48,035 nucleotides of DNA. Source: Saprospiraceae bacterium. Its GTDB lineage: Bacteria; Bacteroidota; Bacteroidia; Chitinophagales; Saprospiraceae. The translations under genes and the position numbers were made by a program. The notes under the pieces were generated by a model, which was not told the origin of the DNA, made no database searches, and saw only the letters and a program-made list of their open reading frames with translations. Shown here one piece after another: positions 20,491 through 30,364 of the stretch. The stretch is taken from NCBI GenBank assembly GCA_016714765.1, contig JADKCF010000020.1, positions 1 through 48,035 on the forward strand. The letters run 5' to 3'. Each line of letters starts with the position of its first letter. Position 1 is the first letter of the stretch.

Positions 20491-20510
20491 TATATATTTA
20501 AATATGTATA
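20491..20510 (-). promoter_or_regulatory. Candidate autoregulatory operator upstream of arsR
   Basis: Read on the minus strand this is TATACATATTTAAATATATA, including the perfect palindrome ATATTTAAATAT (20494-20505). It matches 17 of 20 positions with 19924-19943 in the porin promoter. It lies about 35 bases before the arsR ATG and just upstream of a TACTTTTG box (20466-20473). Confidence 0.5.
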
Positions 20511-20666
20511 TTTGATTTTTGTTCAATAAAAAATGGCTTTTTTATCATTTCCTATCAAAGTTGTTTCGAATTTTATAAAATCATATTCATCACGATCCTA
20601 TTAAACATCTTATTAGACGTATGCAGCTATCGGTAAAACAGAATTTGAACCTATCCAAACGCGATC

Positions 20667-20697
20667 TTGTAAAAATGAACAAATTTTATTATTTTTG
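20667..20697 (+). promoter_or_regulatory. Bacteroidota-type promoter of the CRTAC1/sulfotransferase operon
   Basis: TTG at 20667-20669, a 20-base spacer and TATTTTTG at 20690-20697 match the TTG-N19-21-TAnnTTTG consensus well. The start codon follows 24 bases downstream at 20722. Confidence 0.65.
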
Positions 20698-20721
20698 CAA
20701 GGTTAATAAAATCATCATTCA

Positions 20722-22505
20722 ATGATTAGAATGCTTTTTGCTTTTTCATTTTGTTTGCTTACCACTCTACCCACTATAAGTCAAGGCCAGTTTGTGGATA
20801 AGACTCTGGAATATAACATTCAACATACTTATGGCATCGGAGTGGCAGGAGGTGGTATCAGTTTTGCCGATTTTAATGCTGACGGGCTTGATGACCTTAC
20901 GCTGGCCTCTGCCAGAAATCAGGCTATCTTCTTTTTTGTCAATACAGGTACCGGACTCTCCAGAACCAATCTGCTGCCTGAGTTAAAGGAGGAAGTAAAA
21001 CATATACTTTGGGTAGACTTCGACAATGACGGTGACAAAGATCTCTTCATCACACTGGCTGACAACTACAACAGGCTCTATGTGAATGATGGCCAATTGG
21101 GCCTTACCGACCAAACATTGGGACTGGGATTTCCCCAAAACGAATATACATCTTTTGGCGCTTGCTGGGGTGATGTCAATAGAGACGGATGGCTCGATGT
21201 ATATTTTGGTCTGCGCCGGATAGAAAAAGATGGACTTTCCAATATCTCCAAACTTTATCTGAGCACTGGAAGAGCCTTTCAGGACGCAACACTCATCTCT
21301 GGAGCTGAAGATGGAGGCAAAACGCCTTTTTGTTCTTCATTCATAGATTACAATAATGACAAATGGCCTGATATATGTACGGCGCATGACAGAAAAAGAG
21401 GCAATACAATGCTTAAAAACAATAAAAACGGCACATTTACAGATGTAAGTTTATTGACAGGAACGGACCTTAAAATGGATGGCATGAGTGTTTCTACAGG
21501 GGACTGCAACAACGATGGTTTTTTTGACATTTATGTATCCAATTCAGAAGCAGGCAATGCACTTTTTGTAAACCAGGGCGGACAGTCATTCATTAATGAT
21601 GCAGCAGATAAAGGTGTTGCCTTCAACAGTGTGGCCTGGGGCACCAATTTTCTGGATGGTGACAACGACGGAGATCAGGATTTATATGTGAGTGGCATGC
21701 TTTCGGGTGCTGCCCAGATCAATAGTACATACTATATCAATCAGTTTCCCCTTCCTATGTATATACCCGACTTTAAAATAATATCGGATACTGCAAGTAG
21801 TTTTAATAATGCATATGGAGATCTCAATGATGATGGTTATCCTGATTTAGGAGTGATCAACCTGGGTCTTTATCCAAGTTTTATTTTTGAAAACAAAGGT
21901 GGAAATAATCATTTTGTTAAAATCAAACTTCAGGGAAAACTTAGTAACAGAGAAGGTTTGGGGTCCTTGATTTCCATCTATACAGGATCAAAAAACAAAT
22001 CAGATATACCCAGTGTGGGGTCGGTTTTATGGGACAAAATTCAAGTACTGAAATCATCGGTTTGGGCAATAACCAGGTGATTGACTCATTGACGGTACTT
22101 TGGCCCACCGGGCATCAGGACAAACTCTATGGGCTTACATCTGACAAAAGATATGTGATAGAAGAAGGAAGTACAACCAATAACGTGATAACAATAGATA
22201 ATGATGTAAATCTTCTCATTTTAGAAAATACAAAAGAGGAGGATAAAAGGGCAGAAAGTGGTTTGAGTATTTCGCCCAACCCCATTGTAACGAATGGAAA
22301 GGCTGAAATTCTAAACAAATACAAAAGTTGTTTAAAATCAGTCACCATATACAGTATACAAGGCATCGAGGTGCATACTACAAAATGTGTTGATGGACAA
22401 CCTACCTTCATAAATACCGGAGAGCTACATACTGGCAGTTACGTAGCTTCGATCATACATTGTGATAATAAAAAAGAAACATTGAGGTTTTCAGTTATAA
22501 AATAA
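20722..22505 (+). CDS. T9SS-secreted CRTAC1-type FG-GAP/ASPIC-UnbV repeat protein (one frameshift)
   Basis: About 594 residues when joined. A signal peptide (to ~residue 20) is followed by a seven-bladed propeller with calcium-binding loops at DFNADGLDDL, DFDNDGDKDL, DVNRDGWLDV, DYNNDKWPDI, DCNNDGFFDI, DGDNDGDQDL and DLNDDGYPDL. An ASPIC/UnbV domain (IRYTQCGVGFMGQNSS, SLTVLWPTGHQDKL) and a C-terminal T9SS sorting domain (ISPNPIVTNGKAEIL) follow. The frame breaks in the A6 run at 21990-21995; adding one A restores KKQIRYTQCG. It leads an operon of secreted proteins. Family members are surface-bound and calcium-dependent, and their ligands are mostly unknown. Confidence 0.87.
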
Positions 22506-22515
22506 GTGTTATTTC

Positions 22516-24156
22516 ATGAAAGCTTTTCTCATATTTCTCCTTTTTTGGGCGTTTCATTCTAACGGACAGAGAACAGTTGGGCTATTGAAATATTCTGATA
22601 AAGCATCAGAAGGATATACACTTTTTTCTCCCATACAGAGCAAGGAGACTTATCTAATAGATCTTTGCGGCTATGTTGTCCACTCATGGAAAGCAAAAGA
22701 GTTTCCCGGCCAAACTGCCTATCTCATGCCTAATGGAGATTTATTGCGTACTGCAAGAATTGGCGGCGCATTCACGGGTGGTGGCGTTGGTGGAAAAGTT
22801 GAGATTTATTCCTGGGAGGGTGACCTGAAATGGTCTCATGTGTTTGCGACATTATCCACCCATCAGCATCACGTGGCCAAGCCACTGCCAAATGGAAATT
22901 TTATCACCATCCTTTGGAAAAAGTATAGTAAAACTGAAGCTATTCAAAAAGGTTTCAATCCCATGACCCTTACTGAGGCTGGCATCTGGTCAGATAAGAT
23001 AATAGAGGTAAAACCGCTTGCCAACAATGAAGCTGAAATCGTCTGGGAGTGGGATTTTTGGGATCACACTATACAGGACATAGATCCGACCAAAAGCGAT
23101 TTCGGAAATGTAAAAGATCATTCTGAACTTTTAGATGTCAATTTTTCTGAAGACCCGGGAAGTAATCCTGCAGAATGGCTCCACGCCAATTCTTTGGATT
23201 ATCATCCTGAGTATGACCAGATAGTAGTCAGCTCCAAGTACCATCATGAATTTTATATTATCGACCACTCTACTACCAAAGATGAAGCCAAAAGTCATCA
23301 GGGAGGCAGATATGGCAAAGGAGGAGATTTTCTGTACAGATGGGGCAACCCTGCTGCTTACAGGCAAGGAACAGATAATAATCATATATTGTATGGACAG
23401 CATGATGTCCAATGGATACCCAAAGGATTGCCGGGCGAAAATCAAATCCTCTGTTTCAATAACGGATCTACAAGAACTCCTGAACTATTTTCCACTGTCG
23501 ACCAAATATTGCCTCCGGTCAATCAGGATGGTAGCTACAAAATAGATCCACAACAGCCCTATGGTCCCGACCGTCCTTTTTGGACTTATGAGGCTAATCC
23601 GCGAAGCGATTTTTACTCTGCCAGATTATCAGGCGTCCAAAGATTATCTAATGGCAATTCCCTAATTTGTGAAGCTAATAAAGGCAATTTTTTTGAAGTA
23701 ACCATGGAAGGTAAGATTGTGTGGCAATACAAAAACCCGGTGAATATATTCGGCCCGGCTACTCAGGGAACAATACCTTCAGGCAATGATGTGTTCAACA
23801 TAACAAGGTACGGCCCGGATGATCCTGCCTTCACAGATAAGGTGCTCATAGGTAAAACAACACTTGAGGTGAATAATTCACCTTATGTGTGCGATTCAGT
23901 CTCCATACTGCATGATTTTAATGATATAGAATCCAGTATTTATCCTAACCCAACCCAAAACCATCTGTTTGTGGAGGATGTTTCGGACCGCAAAATGTTG
24001 TTCACCATATACGATCTTACAGGTAAAGTCATAGAAGAAGGTAGCCTGATTTCTGGTATGGTGGAATTGAATAAATTGAAAGCAGGGACTTTTATATTAC
24101 GTATTCATGACCTGCAAAGTAATAAAATAACTAATTTTGTATTTCAAAAGTTGTAA
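22516..24156 (+). CDS. T9SS-secreted arylsulfotransferase-like beta-propeller protein, copy 1
   Basis: 546 residues. A signal peptide ends at SNGQ, then an ASST-type propeller: LPNGNFITILWKK, IVWEWDFWDH, WLHANSLDYHPEYDQIVVSS and the YGQHDVQWIP block with a conserved His. The C-terminus is a T9SS sorting domain (IYPNPTQNHLFVEDV). ASST enzymes move sulfate between phenolic donors and acceptors through a His intermediate. Many Bacteroidota members share the fold but their reaction is unproven. It starts 10 bases after the CRTAC1 gene and is a tandem paralogue of the next gene. Confidence 0.8.
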   Translation: MKAFLIFLLFWAFHSNGQRTVGLLKYSDKASEGYTLFSPIQSKETYLIDLCGYVVHSWKAKEFPGQTAYLMPNGDLLRTARIGGAFTGGGVGGKVEIYSWEGDLKWSHVFATLSTHQHHVAKPLPNGNFITILWKKYSKTEAIQKGFNPMTLTEAGIWSDKIIEVKPLANNEAEIVWEWDFWDHTIQDIDPTKSDFGNVKDHSELLDVNFSEDPGSNPAEWLHANSLDYHPEYDQIVVSSKYHHEFYIIDHSTTKDEAKSHQGGRYGKGGDFLYRWGNPAAYRQGTDNNHILYGQHDVQWIPKGLPGENQILCFNNGSTRTPELFSTVDQILPPVNQDGSYKIDPQQPYGPDRPFWTYEANPRSDFYSARLSGVQRLSNGNSLICEANKGNFFEVTMEGKIVWQYKNPVNIFGPATQGTIPSGNDVFNITRYGPDDPAFTDKVLIGKTTLEVNNSPYVCDSVSILHDFNDIESSIYPNPTQNHLFVEDVSDRKMLFTIYDLTGKVIEEGSLISGMVELNKLKAGTFILRIHDLQSNKITNFVFQKL

Positions 24157-24157
24157 G

Positions 24158-25822
24158 ATGAAAATAGTAAGAAGACTAAAGTCATTGCTCGTGGTATTAA
24201 TTACCTGCGGTACCATTGCTCTTGGCCAACAAAGTGTTGGTTTGATTTCTTATGATGCGGCACGTTCGATGGATGGGTACAATTTGATTTATCCGCACAA
24301 TCAGCCCAATGTTTACCTTTTCAACAATTGCGGGGAGATCGTCCACACATGGAAAGACAGCACCATCTGGCGGCCGGGAAACACAGCTTATCTAACAAAA
24401 GAGGGTAAACTGATAAAGACTAAAAGAAATAAAACAGTTACCGGAAATCCTATTTGGTATGGTGGGGGCGGAGCCATTGTAGAAATCCGAGATTGGGATA
24501 ATCAGTTGCAATGGACTTTTGAGGTGAATGACTCGCTGCATAGACTGCATCACGATATAGCACCTATGCCAAATGGAAATATTTTAATGATCGTGTGGCA
24601 CAAAAAAGTATTGGATGAGCTCATAGCTGCAGGGCGGGATACAACCAGATTTAAAGAAAAAGAACTTGCCGCAGACTATCTCATAGAGGTAAATCCTACA
24701 ACCAATAAGATAGTCTGGCAATGGAATATGTGGGACCATCTGATTCAGGACCATGACTCCACGAAAGCAAATTTTGGAGTGGTAGCTGATCACCCGGAAA
24801 AAATAAATATCAATTACCCTTCTCTTTCTGAAGGCAGCAGCTGGTTGCACACCAATGCAATCGATTATAATGCTGAATTAGATCAAATATTGATATCCGT
24901 ACCCACATATAATGAAATATGGATCATCGATCACTCCACCACTACACTCGAAGCGGCGGGAAATGCAGGTGGACTTTCAGGAAAAGGTGGAGAACTCATG
25001 TATCGGTGGGGAAACCCTGCAACATATAATAAACAGGATGTATTCAGTCAAAAATTATATTTCCAGCATGATGCCCACTGGATCAAAGATTTTATCGCAC
25101 CTAATCATCCTAATTTCGGTAAGATAGCTGTATTCAACAACAGAGCTGGTACCGATTACTCTACTGTAAACTTCTTTACACCTCCATGGGACATGTACGA
25201 ATGGAGATATACAAAAACAATGGGAGCCTGGGGCCCATCTGCCGCTGATTTCACTGCAGGCCATCCTACACCTCCCAAATTGTATTCATCAGGTCTTTCC
25301 AGTGTGCAACTATTGCCCAATGACAATCTCCTTATTTTATCAGGTAGAAATGGATATGCTTTTGAACTCACTCCCGACCAAAAAATCGTCTGGGAATATA
25401 CGGTCCCATTAAAAAATGGATTCCCGGTCAATCAGGGAGCAGTTCTCATGAGCAATGACAATACTACTTTCAGAATGAAGAGGTACCCGAAGACATACAG
25501 TGCATTTGAAGGTAAGGATTTATCGCCAAAAGGCTATTTAGAGCTCAATCCAGATCCGCTGTATTGTACCAAACTCGTCAGTAATGAAGATGTATTTAAA
25601 GCAACTGATATCAAAATATTTCCTAATCCCGCACAGGACTATCTGACCATTGATACGGCAAAACCAGATGTTGTCCGGATTATCAGATCAGATGGCAAAA
25701 CCTTTTGGACTGAAAACCTTCTACAGGGAAGACGCACCTTAGATGTATCGGCATGGGGCAATGGCTTATATTATATATGGTATGGTGATCACCTTGTAAA
25801 AGCATTTAATATTATAAAATAA
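24158..25822 (+). CDS. T9SS-secreted arylsulfotransferase-like beta-propeller protein, copy 2
   Basis: 554 residues from the ATG at 24158, one base after the upstream stop. It has a signal peptide (ending ALGQ), the same propeller plan as copy 1 (MPNGNILMIVWHKK, IVWQWNMWDH, WLHTNAIDYNAELDQILIS, YFQHDAHWI), and a T9SS sorting domain (IFPNPAQDYLTIDT). The copies are clearly related but well diverged, so the duplication is not recent. The shared His in QHDxxW is the best candidate for a functional residue. Their adjacency suggests related substrates or a joint step in surface sulfate chemistry, which is inference. Confidence 0.8.
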   Translation: MKIVRRLKSLLVVLITCGTIALGQQSVGLISYDAARSMDGYNLIYPHNQPNVYLFNNCGEIVHTWKDSTIWRPGNTAYLTKEGKLIKTKRNKTVTGNPIWYGGGGAIVEIRDWDNQLQWTFEVNDSLHRLHHDIAPMPNGNILMIVWHKKVLDELIAAGRDTTRFKEKELAADYLIEVNPTTNKIVWQWNMWDHLIQDHDSTKANFGVVADHPEKININYPSLSEGSSWLHTNAIDYNAELDQILISVPTYNEIWIIDHSTTTLEAAGNAGGLSGKGGELMYRWGNPATYNKQDVFSQKLYFQHDAHWIKDFIAPNHPNFGKIAVFNNRAGTDYSTVNFFTPPWDMYEWRYTKTMGAWGPSAADFTAGHPTPPKLYSSGLSSVQLLPNDNLLILSGRNGYAFELTPDQKIVWEYTVPLKNGFPVNQGAVLMSNDNTTFRMKRYPKTYSAFEGKDLSPKGYLELNPDPLYCTKLVSNEDVFKATDIKIFPNPAQDYLTIDTAKPDVVRIIRSDGKTFWTENLLQGRRTLDVSAWGNGLYYIWYGDHLVKAFNIIK

Positions 25823-25887
25823 TGTTAAATACAACGCAAATAAATTAATTTCTTCAAAAAATCTGTTTTTAAACTGAGTAAAATAAT

Positions 25888-26601
25888 ATGATTATGAAAA
25901 AGTATGTTTTAGCATGGTTTTTAATGCTGTTTATTTGTGCTTTGGGACAGAGTCAGATGCGCGGAGGAACCGAGTATATCGACAATTACGCTAAGTTGAT
26001 GACCAAAAGAGCCAAAGGGCCACAACTTATCGGGTCTACCTATCTTTATGAATCCTGGAAACCCATAGAAGTCAAACTTAAGGATGGAATTGCAAAACTG
26101 GAAAATGCCAACCTAAATCTACAAACCTCAAACATCGATGTGGTGTATAACAATGAAGAAAAAGAAATACTGTTTAAAGATTTCGAATACGCAGTTGTCT
26201 CTGAAAATGGTTTAGACAGAGAGTACTTTCCAGGACCAAAATATAAGTTTGAGGGAAAACCTTTACCAGGTTTTATTGAAATACTGGGAGAAGGAGACGA
26301 AAAGATATTGGTCAATCACTTCAATTATCTAAGAAAAGCCAATAACGATGCAAAAATTGTTGGTGGTGAAACCAACGACAGACTTATCAAAAAGACCGAG
26401 ATATACATTTTGAATAACAAAAAACTAACCCTCATTAAAAAGAAAAAAGATTTGACAACTTACTATAAGTCCAGGTCAGCAGAAGTGGAGGCCCTTCTTA
26501 AAGATGAGAATTTTGAGATAAAAAATCCGTTTAATTTGCTTTCTGTTGTTCAAATCATGAAAGAAAACCAAAAGCCTGAAAGAGAAAACAAAAATGACTG
26601 A
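25888..26601 (+). CDS. Exported protein of unknown function
   Basis: 237 residues: a signal peptide (YVLAWFLMLFICALGQSQ) then a soluble, lysine-rich domain with YIDNYAKLMTKRAKGPQLIGS and a C-terminal Lys/Glu-rich helical tail. I do not recognise the family. It follows sulfotransferase copy 2 by 65 bases in the same direction and precedes a strong terminator, so it is probably the last gene of that operon. It lacks a T9SS sorting domain and is likely periplasmic or outer-membrane associated. Confidence 0.6.
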   Translation: MIMKKYVLAWFLMLFICALGQSQMRGGTEYIDNYAKLMTKRAKGPQLIGSTYLYESWKPIEVKLKDGIAKLENANLNLQTSNIDVVYNNEEKEILFKDFEYAVVSENGLDREYFPGPKYKFEGKPLPGFIEILGEGDEKILVNHFNYLRKANNDAKIVGGETNDRLIKKTEIYILNNKKLTLIKKKKDLTTYYKSRSAEVEALLKDENFEIKNPFNLLSVVQIMKENQKPERENKND

Positions 26602-26698
26602 ACAGAACAATCATTACGTTATTTTAGAAAGGAGTCATTTGCAGATGGCCATTAAAAAAAAGCAATAAAAACAAACCCTATAACCTGATTTAAAATAA

Positions 26699-26737
26699 AA
26701 GACCCAATACCATTTAGATAGTATTGGGTCTTTTGTT
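26699..26737. terminator. Bidirectional terminator
   Basis: AAGACCCAATAC and GTATTGGGTCTT form a perfect 12-base stem around a 10-base loop, with T-rich tails on both sides. It separates the plus-strand secretion operon from minus-strand pnp. Confidence 0.9.
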
Positions 26738-26761
26738 TATGTATTTCGAAGTATATACGCT

Positions 26762-28902
26762 TTATGCTTTTTTATCAGCAGGATTTTCTAGCAGCGCCTT
26801 TCTTGACAATCGTAATTTGCCGGTTTTAGGATCTGTGCCTATGATCTTCACTTGCACCTTATCCCCTACCTTAAAGACAGTACTGACATCATCGATACGT
26901 TTGTGGTCGACTTCAGAAACATGCAGCAAACCACTCTGTCCGAAAAATTTGACAAATGCACCATAAGGCATAAGTGATTCTACCTCAGCTTCATATATTT
27001 CACCTACTTGTGGCGTAAAGGCAATTCTGGAGATAGACTCTCTAGCTCCCTGCAAACCTTCAGCATTGGTACTGGCGATGGTTACGATACCTTTATCACC
27101 TACTTCTTCTATATTGATGATAGTTCCTGTACGAGCTTGTATTTCCTGGATGATTTTCCTCCCGGCCCTATCACTGCTCCGATGAAACTCTTATCGATAA
27201 TCATCTCTACCATACGTGGAGCATGCGGCTTGAGATCTTCAGCCGGAGCACTGATGACTTTATTCATTTCGCCAAGGATATGAAGCCTACCTTCTTTGGC
27301 TTGCATGAGTGCTTTCTCCAGGGTTTCATATGGCAGACCGTCCACCTTGATATCCATCTGGCAACCTGTAATACCTTTGGCAGTACCGGTCACTTTAAAG
27401 TCCATATCTCCGATGGCATCTTCATCGCCTAGAATGTCCGACAAGATAGCTGAACGGCCACCTTCAGCAATCATTCCCATGGCAATCCCTGATACAGGTG
27501 CAGAAATTTTTATTCCTCCATCCATCAGTGCCAATGAACCGGCACACACTGTAGCCATGGACGAACTACCGTTTGACTCCAGTATGTCTGACACGATTCT
27601 TACCGTGTAAGGTAATCCCTGTGGCATTACTTTTTTAAGTGACCTTCCGGCAAGGTTGGCGTGACCTACCTCTCTCCTTCCAGGTCCTCTGTTGGGTTTC
27701 ACCTCACCTACGGACAGGCCAGGAAAATTATAGTGTAAAATGAATTTTTCATTATAATTGTCCAATGCATTGTCTATCAGCATCTGATCCAGTTTTGTAC
27801 CCAACGTCAAAGAAGTCAGAGACTGGGTCTCACCCCTGTTGAATATTGAACTACCATGTGCTGCAGGAAGATAATTGATTTCACACCAGATAGGACGAAT
27901 CTCATCCAGTTTACGACCATCCAGTCTGATATTGGTATCCAGCACCATTTGTCTGATGACATTCTTCTTTAGTTTGTCAAAGTAGTCTGATATTTTAGCG
28001 CCATTTTCAGCCACATATTCTTCACCGTTTTTCTCAGTGATAGCTTCCTTGACCTGCTTGCCTATTTCCTTATATCCGTTTTTACGTGCAGTTTTATCCA
28101 GTGCAGATGATGAAACTTGCAATAATTTGTCCTTTGCCAATGACTTGATAAGGTCTTTCAGTTCAGTATCTTCCTCGGGAGCCTCTACAGCCCTTTTAAT
28201 GAGTGCTTTGTCTCCCACCAGCTTAGCCAAAGCTAGCTGAGCTTCGCATTGTATCCTGATGGCGTCATGGGCTATTTTTATAGCTTCAATGATTTCAGAC
28301 TCCTGGCACTCGTTGGCTTCACCCTCCACCATCATCACATCTTTGATGGTAGCTGCTACGATAAGATCAATATCGGCATTGAGCAACTGCTCTCTTTCAG
28401 GATTGATGACAAATTTACCACCGATCTTGGCGATTCTTACTTCAGAAATTGGACCGTCAAATGGTATATCTGATACGGCCAAAGCAGCAGAAGCCGCTAA
28501 TGCTGCATAACAATCAGGCATGTTTTTACCATCCCCAGATATGAGGTTGATGATAATCTGCGTTTCATTCAGGAATGTATCCGGAAATAATGGTCTAACC
28601 GCTCTGTCAACCAACCTTGAGATCAATATTTCATAATCTGATAGCCTTGACTCACGTCTGAAAAAGTTGCCAGGTATTTTGCCCGCCGCTGCAAAACGCT
28701 CCTGATAGTCTACCGATAACGGAAAAAAAGACTGGTCGGGTTTAGCTTCAGCACTGGCTACCACTGTGGCAAGTATCATGGTGTTTTCTACTTTAATAAC
28801 CACAGAACCATGTGCCTGTGTAGCTAGCTTTCCTGTTTCGAGGACGACTTCTTTGCCATCAGGAAGTCTAAATGAGGTGGTTGTAGGAATGATGTTTCCC
28901 AT
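26762..28902 (-). CDS. pnp: Polyribonucleotide nucleotidyltransferase (PNPase), one frameshift
   Basis: About 714 residues. Two RNase PH domains are present (LSVDYQERFAAAGKIPGNF with FFRRESR; then FNRGETQSLTSLTLGT, GPGRREVGHANLAGRSL), followed by the KH domain (IGPGGK) and an S1 domain (VGEIYEAEVESLMPYGAF, GLLHVSEV). PNPase degrades RNA phosphorolytically from the 3' end and forms the core of RNA turnover complexes. The frame breaks inside the KH motif near 27160, in an A4 run; one added A restores IIQEIQARTGTIINIEEVG. Because the gene is single-copy and otherwise perfect, this is almost certainly a read error. It follows rpsO, the usual gene order. Confidence 0.95.
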
Positions 28903-28953
28903 AAATGTAATTTGAATATTTTACTAATGATAAATCCATATAATTTTGATACA

Positions 28954-29055
28954 AACTCTAAAGAGTTAATACCCATGCCAAAATACTATGCATGGGTTGC
29001 TTCTTATTTTAACACCTGAACTGCATCAAAACCGAACGCCTAAGGATGGGAGGCG
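28954..29055 (-). promoter_or_regulatory. Structured pnp leader with hairpins
   Basis: Between the pnp promoter candidate and its ATG lie AACTCT-AA-AGAGTT (28954-28967), ACCCATGC/GCATGGGT with an 11-base loop (28971-28997) and CGCCT/AGGCG (29037-29055). In enterobacteria a pnp leader stem is the site of autoregulation with RNase III; a similar role here is only inference. Confidence 0.4.
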
Positions 29056-29087
29056 GATATCCTGAGATGTATCGTTTTAAACGACCG

Positions 29088-29095
29088 CAAATATA
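29088..29095 (-). promoter_or_regulatory. Candidate -7 promoter box of pnp
   Basis: TATATTTG on the minus strand, followed by CGG, fits TAnnTTTG. It would give a leader of roughly 180 bases before the pnp ATG. No TTG at -33 spacing is seen. Confidence 0.45.
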
Positions 29096-29174
29096 GTCAA
29101 TAATTTCAATACGTTGGATTTTCTCTTCAATTAAAATTAAATGAACTGTATTTTAGGAAATATCTCGTGACAAG

Positions 29175-29210
29175 GCAAAAAAAAGGGAGCAGTTTTGCTC
29201 TGCTCCCTTT
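29175..29210 (-). terminator. Rho-independent terminator of rpsO
   Basis: On the minus strand AAAGGGAGCAG pairs perfectly with CTGCTCCCTTT over a 7-base loop and runs into TTTTT. It starts 5 bases after the rpsO stop and separates rpsO from pnp. Confidence 0.92.
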
Positions 29211-29214
29211 AGAA

Positions 29215-29490
29215 TTATTTTCTGATTCCTAATTTTTCGATCAGGTTTCTGTATCCCTGTATGTCTTTAGACATGAGATATTTCAGAAGGCGTTTTCTTT
29301 TACCTACTAAAGAGAGCATGCTCCTCTTGCAAGAGTTGTCGTGTTTATTGTCTTTCAGGTGCTCTGACAATGACTTGATCCTGTAAGTAAATAATGCAAT
29401 CTGACCTTCAATAGATCCTGTATTGGTAGCTGAACCACCATACTCGGCAAAAATTTCGTTTTTCTTTTCTTCAGATAAATAAACTGACAT
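29215..29490 (-). CDS. rpsO: 30S ribosomal protein S15
   Basis: A complete S15 of 91 residues. It has the four-helix plan with GSATNTGSIEGQIALFTYRI, LSEHLKDNKHDNSCKRSMLS and LVGKRKRLLKYLMSKDIQGY. S15 binds 16S rRNA early in small-subunit assembly. It lies upstream of pnp in the same direction, the common bacterial order, but a strong terminator separates the two here. Confidence 0.97.
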   Translation of the reverse strand: MSVYLSEEKKNEIFAEYGGSATNTGSIEGQIALFTYRIKSLSEHLKDNKHDNSCKRSMLSLVGKRKRLLKYLMSKDIQGYRNLIEKLGIRK

Positions 29491-29548
29491 TTGTTATTTT
29501 TTAATGATTACCAATGATACAAATTACTAAAATCTGTAAATAGCGGCG

Positions 29549-29556
29549 CAAAGATA
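29549..29556 (-). promoter_or_regulatory. Candidate -7 promoter box of rpsO
   Basis: TATCTTTG followed by CGCC on the minus strand, the same extended box as before rplS, about 60 bases upstream of the rpsO ATG. Confidence 0.6.
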
Positions 29557-29631
29557 ATATATATTTTGGATTGCCCCTATTAATCAGCCATTTTTCTTAT
29601 TGGCCTGATAAAAAAGCTTTTTACGTTAATA

Positions 29632-30091
29632 TTATACCCCAAACTGTGTCAAATGGTGATCCAGGTGCTTATAAAACATATTATTCCACTCTGTGATATT
29701 GAGTTTACCAAATGAAAATGACTCTTTGCCATCAAAAAATGCTGCGCCATCCTGATAGCTGCGTTGTATAAATCCTATTAGCTTTGCTTTTCTGTACCAA
29801 AATCTCTTTGGTCACTTATGATAAAATCCGGTGCAGTGCGCAAGTTGTGTTGATAAGGCACTTCATTGGTTACTCCTTTTTTGACAAAAGATTTTAAAAC
29901 TAACTTCATCAAAAAATTGGGTTGTTTAAATTTATTCGGTTCGTAAACATACTGATAGGTAATACAACAATGCGCCAGCATCTGTGAGACTGTCATCTTT
30001 CCCCACCTGGGTTGTGTCTCTGGCGTAAGTCGGTTGATCCGCTCCAAAATTTTATCAGTCTCTTCTTTCGAAAAATATCAGGTAAGGCCAT
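29632..30091 (-). CDS. DUF1569 family protein (two frameshifts)
   Basis: About 152 residues when two homopolymer slips are repaired. The start MALPDIF at 30091 enters a T5 run near 30072 that needs one T; the body then reads RINRLTPETQPRWGKMTVSQ and MLAHCCITYQYVYEPNKF, and an A4 run near 29793 needs one A before KLIGFIQRSYQDG and the end HHLTQFGV. This is the DUF1569 family, which shares the DinB-like four-helix fold with a metal-binding His arrangement (AHC, HHLTQ). Its function is unknown. A continuous reading frame covers only 29778-30047. Confidence 0.75.
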
Positions 30092-30333
30092 TTTTATATT
30101 CTGTTTTAATAAAGGCAAAGATATAAATAAAATCAAAAGAATACTGCCAGGGCGAAACTTCATTTTATGTATTGGAACTTATTGACTCCCAGGTCATCAT
30201 TCAGGCATTGACACCAGGGAACTTCCAATCAAATGATGATCATTAACGAGTGAATTCATTGAAAAACAAGTAGTTTATAGAACCTTAACTTGTATTTCAT
30301 CTATTTTACTGTCATTATTTGATTTTCAAATCG

Positions 30334-30341
30334 TACATTTG
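30334..30341 (+). promoter_or_regulatory. Candidate -7 promoter box of yidC
   Basis: TACATTTG matches TAnnTTTG and lies 23 bases before the yidC ATG. The -33 element is not clear. Confidence 0.5.
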
Positions 30342-30364
30342 CCCAAATTTTCAGAAACGAGATA

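Noticed and set aside
19918..20515. AT-rich palindromes as a replication origin
   Set aside because: No DnaA-box cluster or dnaA/dnaN neighbours. Promoter and regulator context explains the palindromes better.
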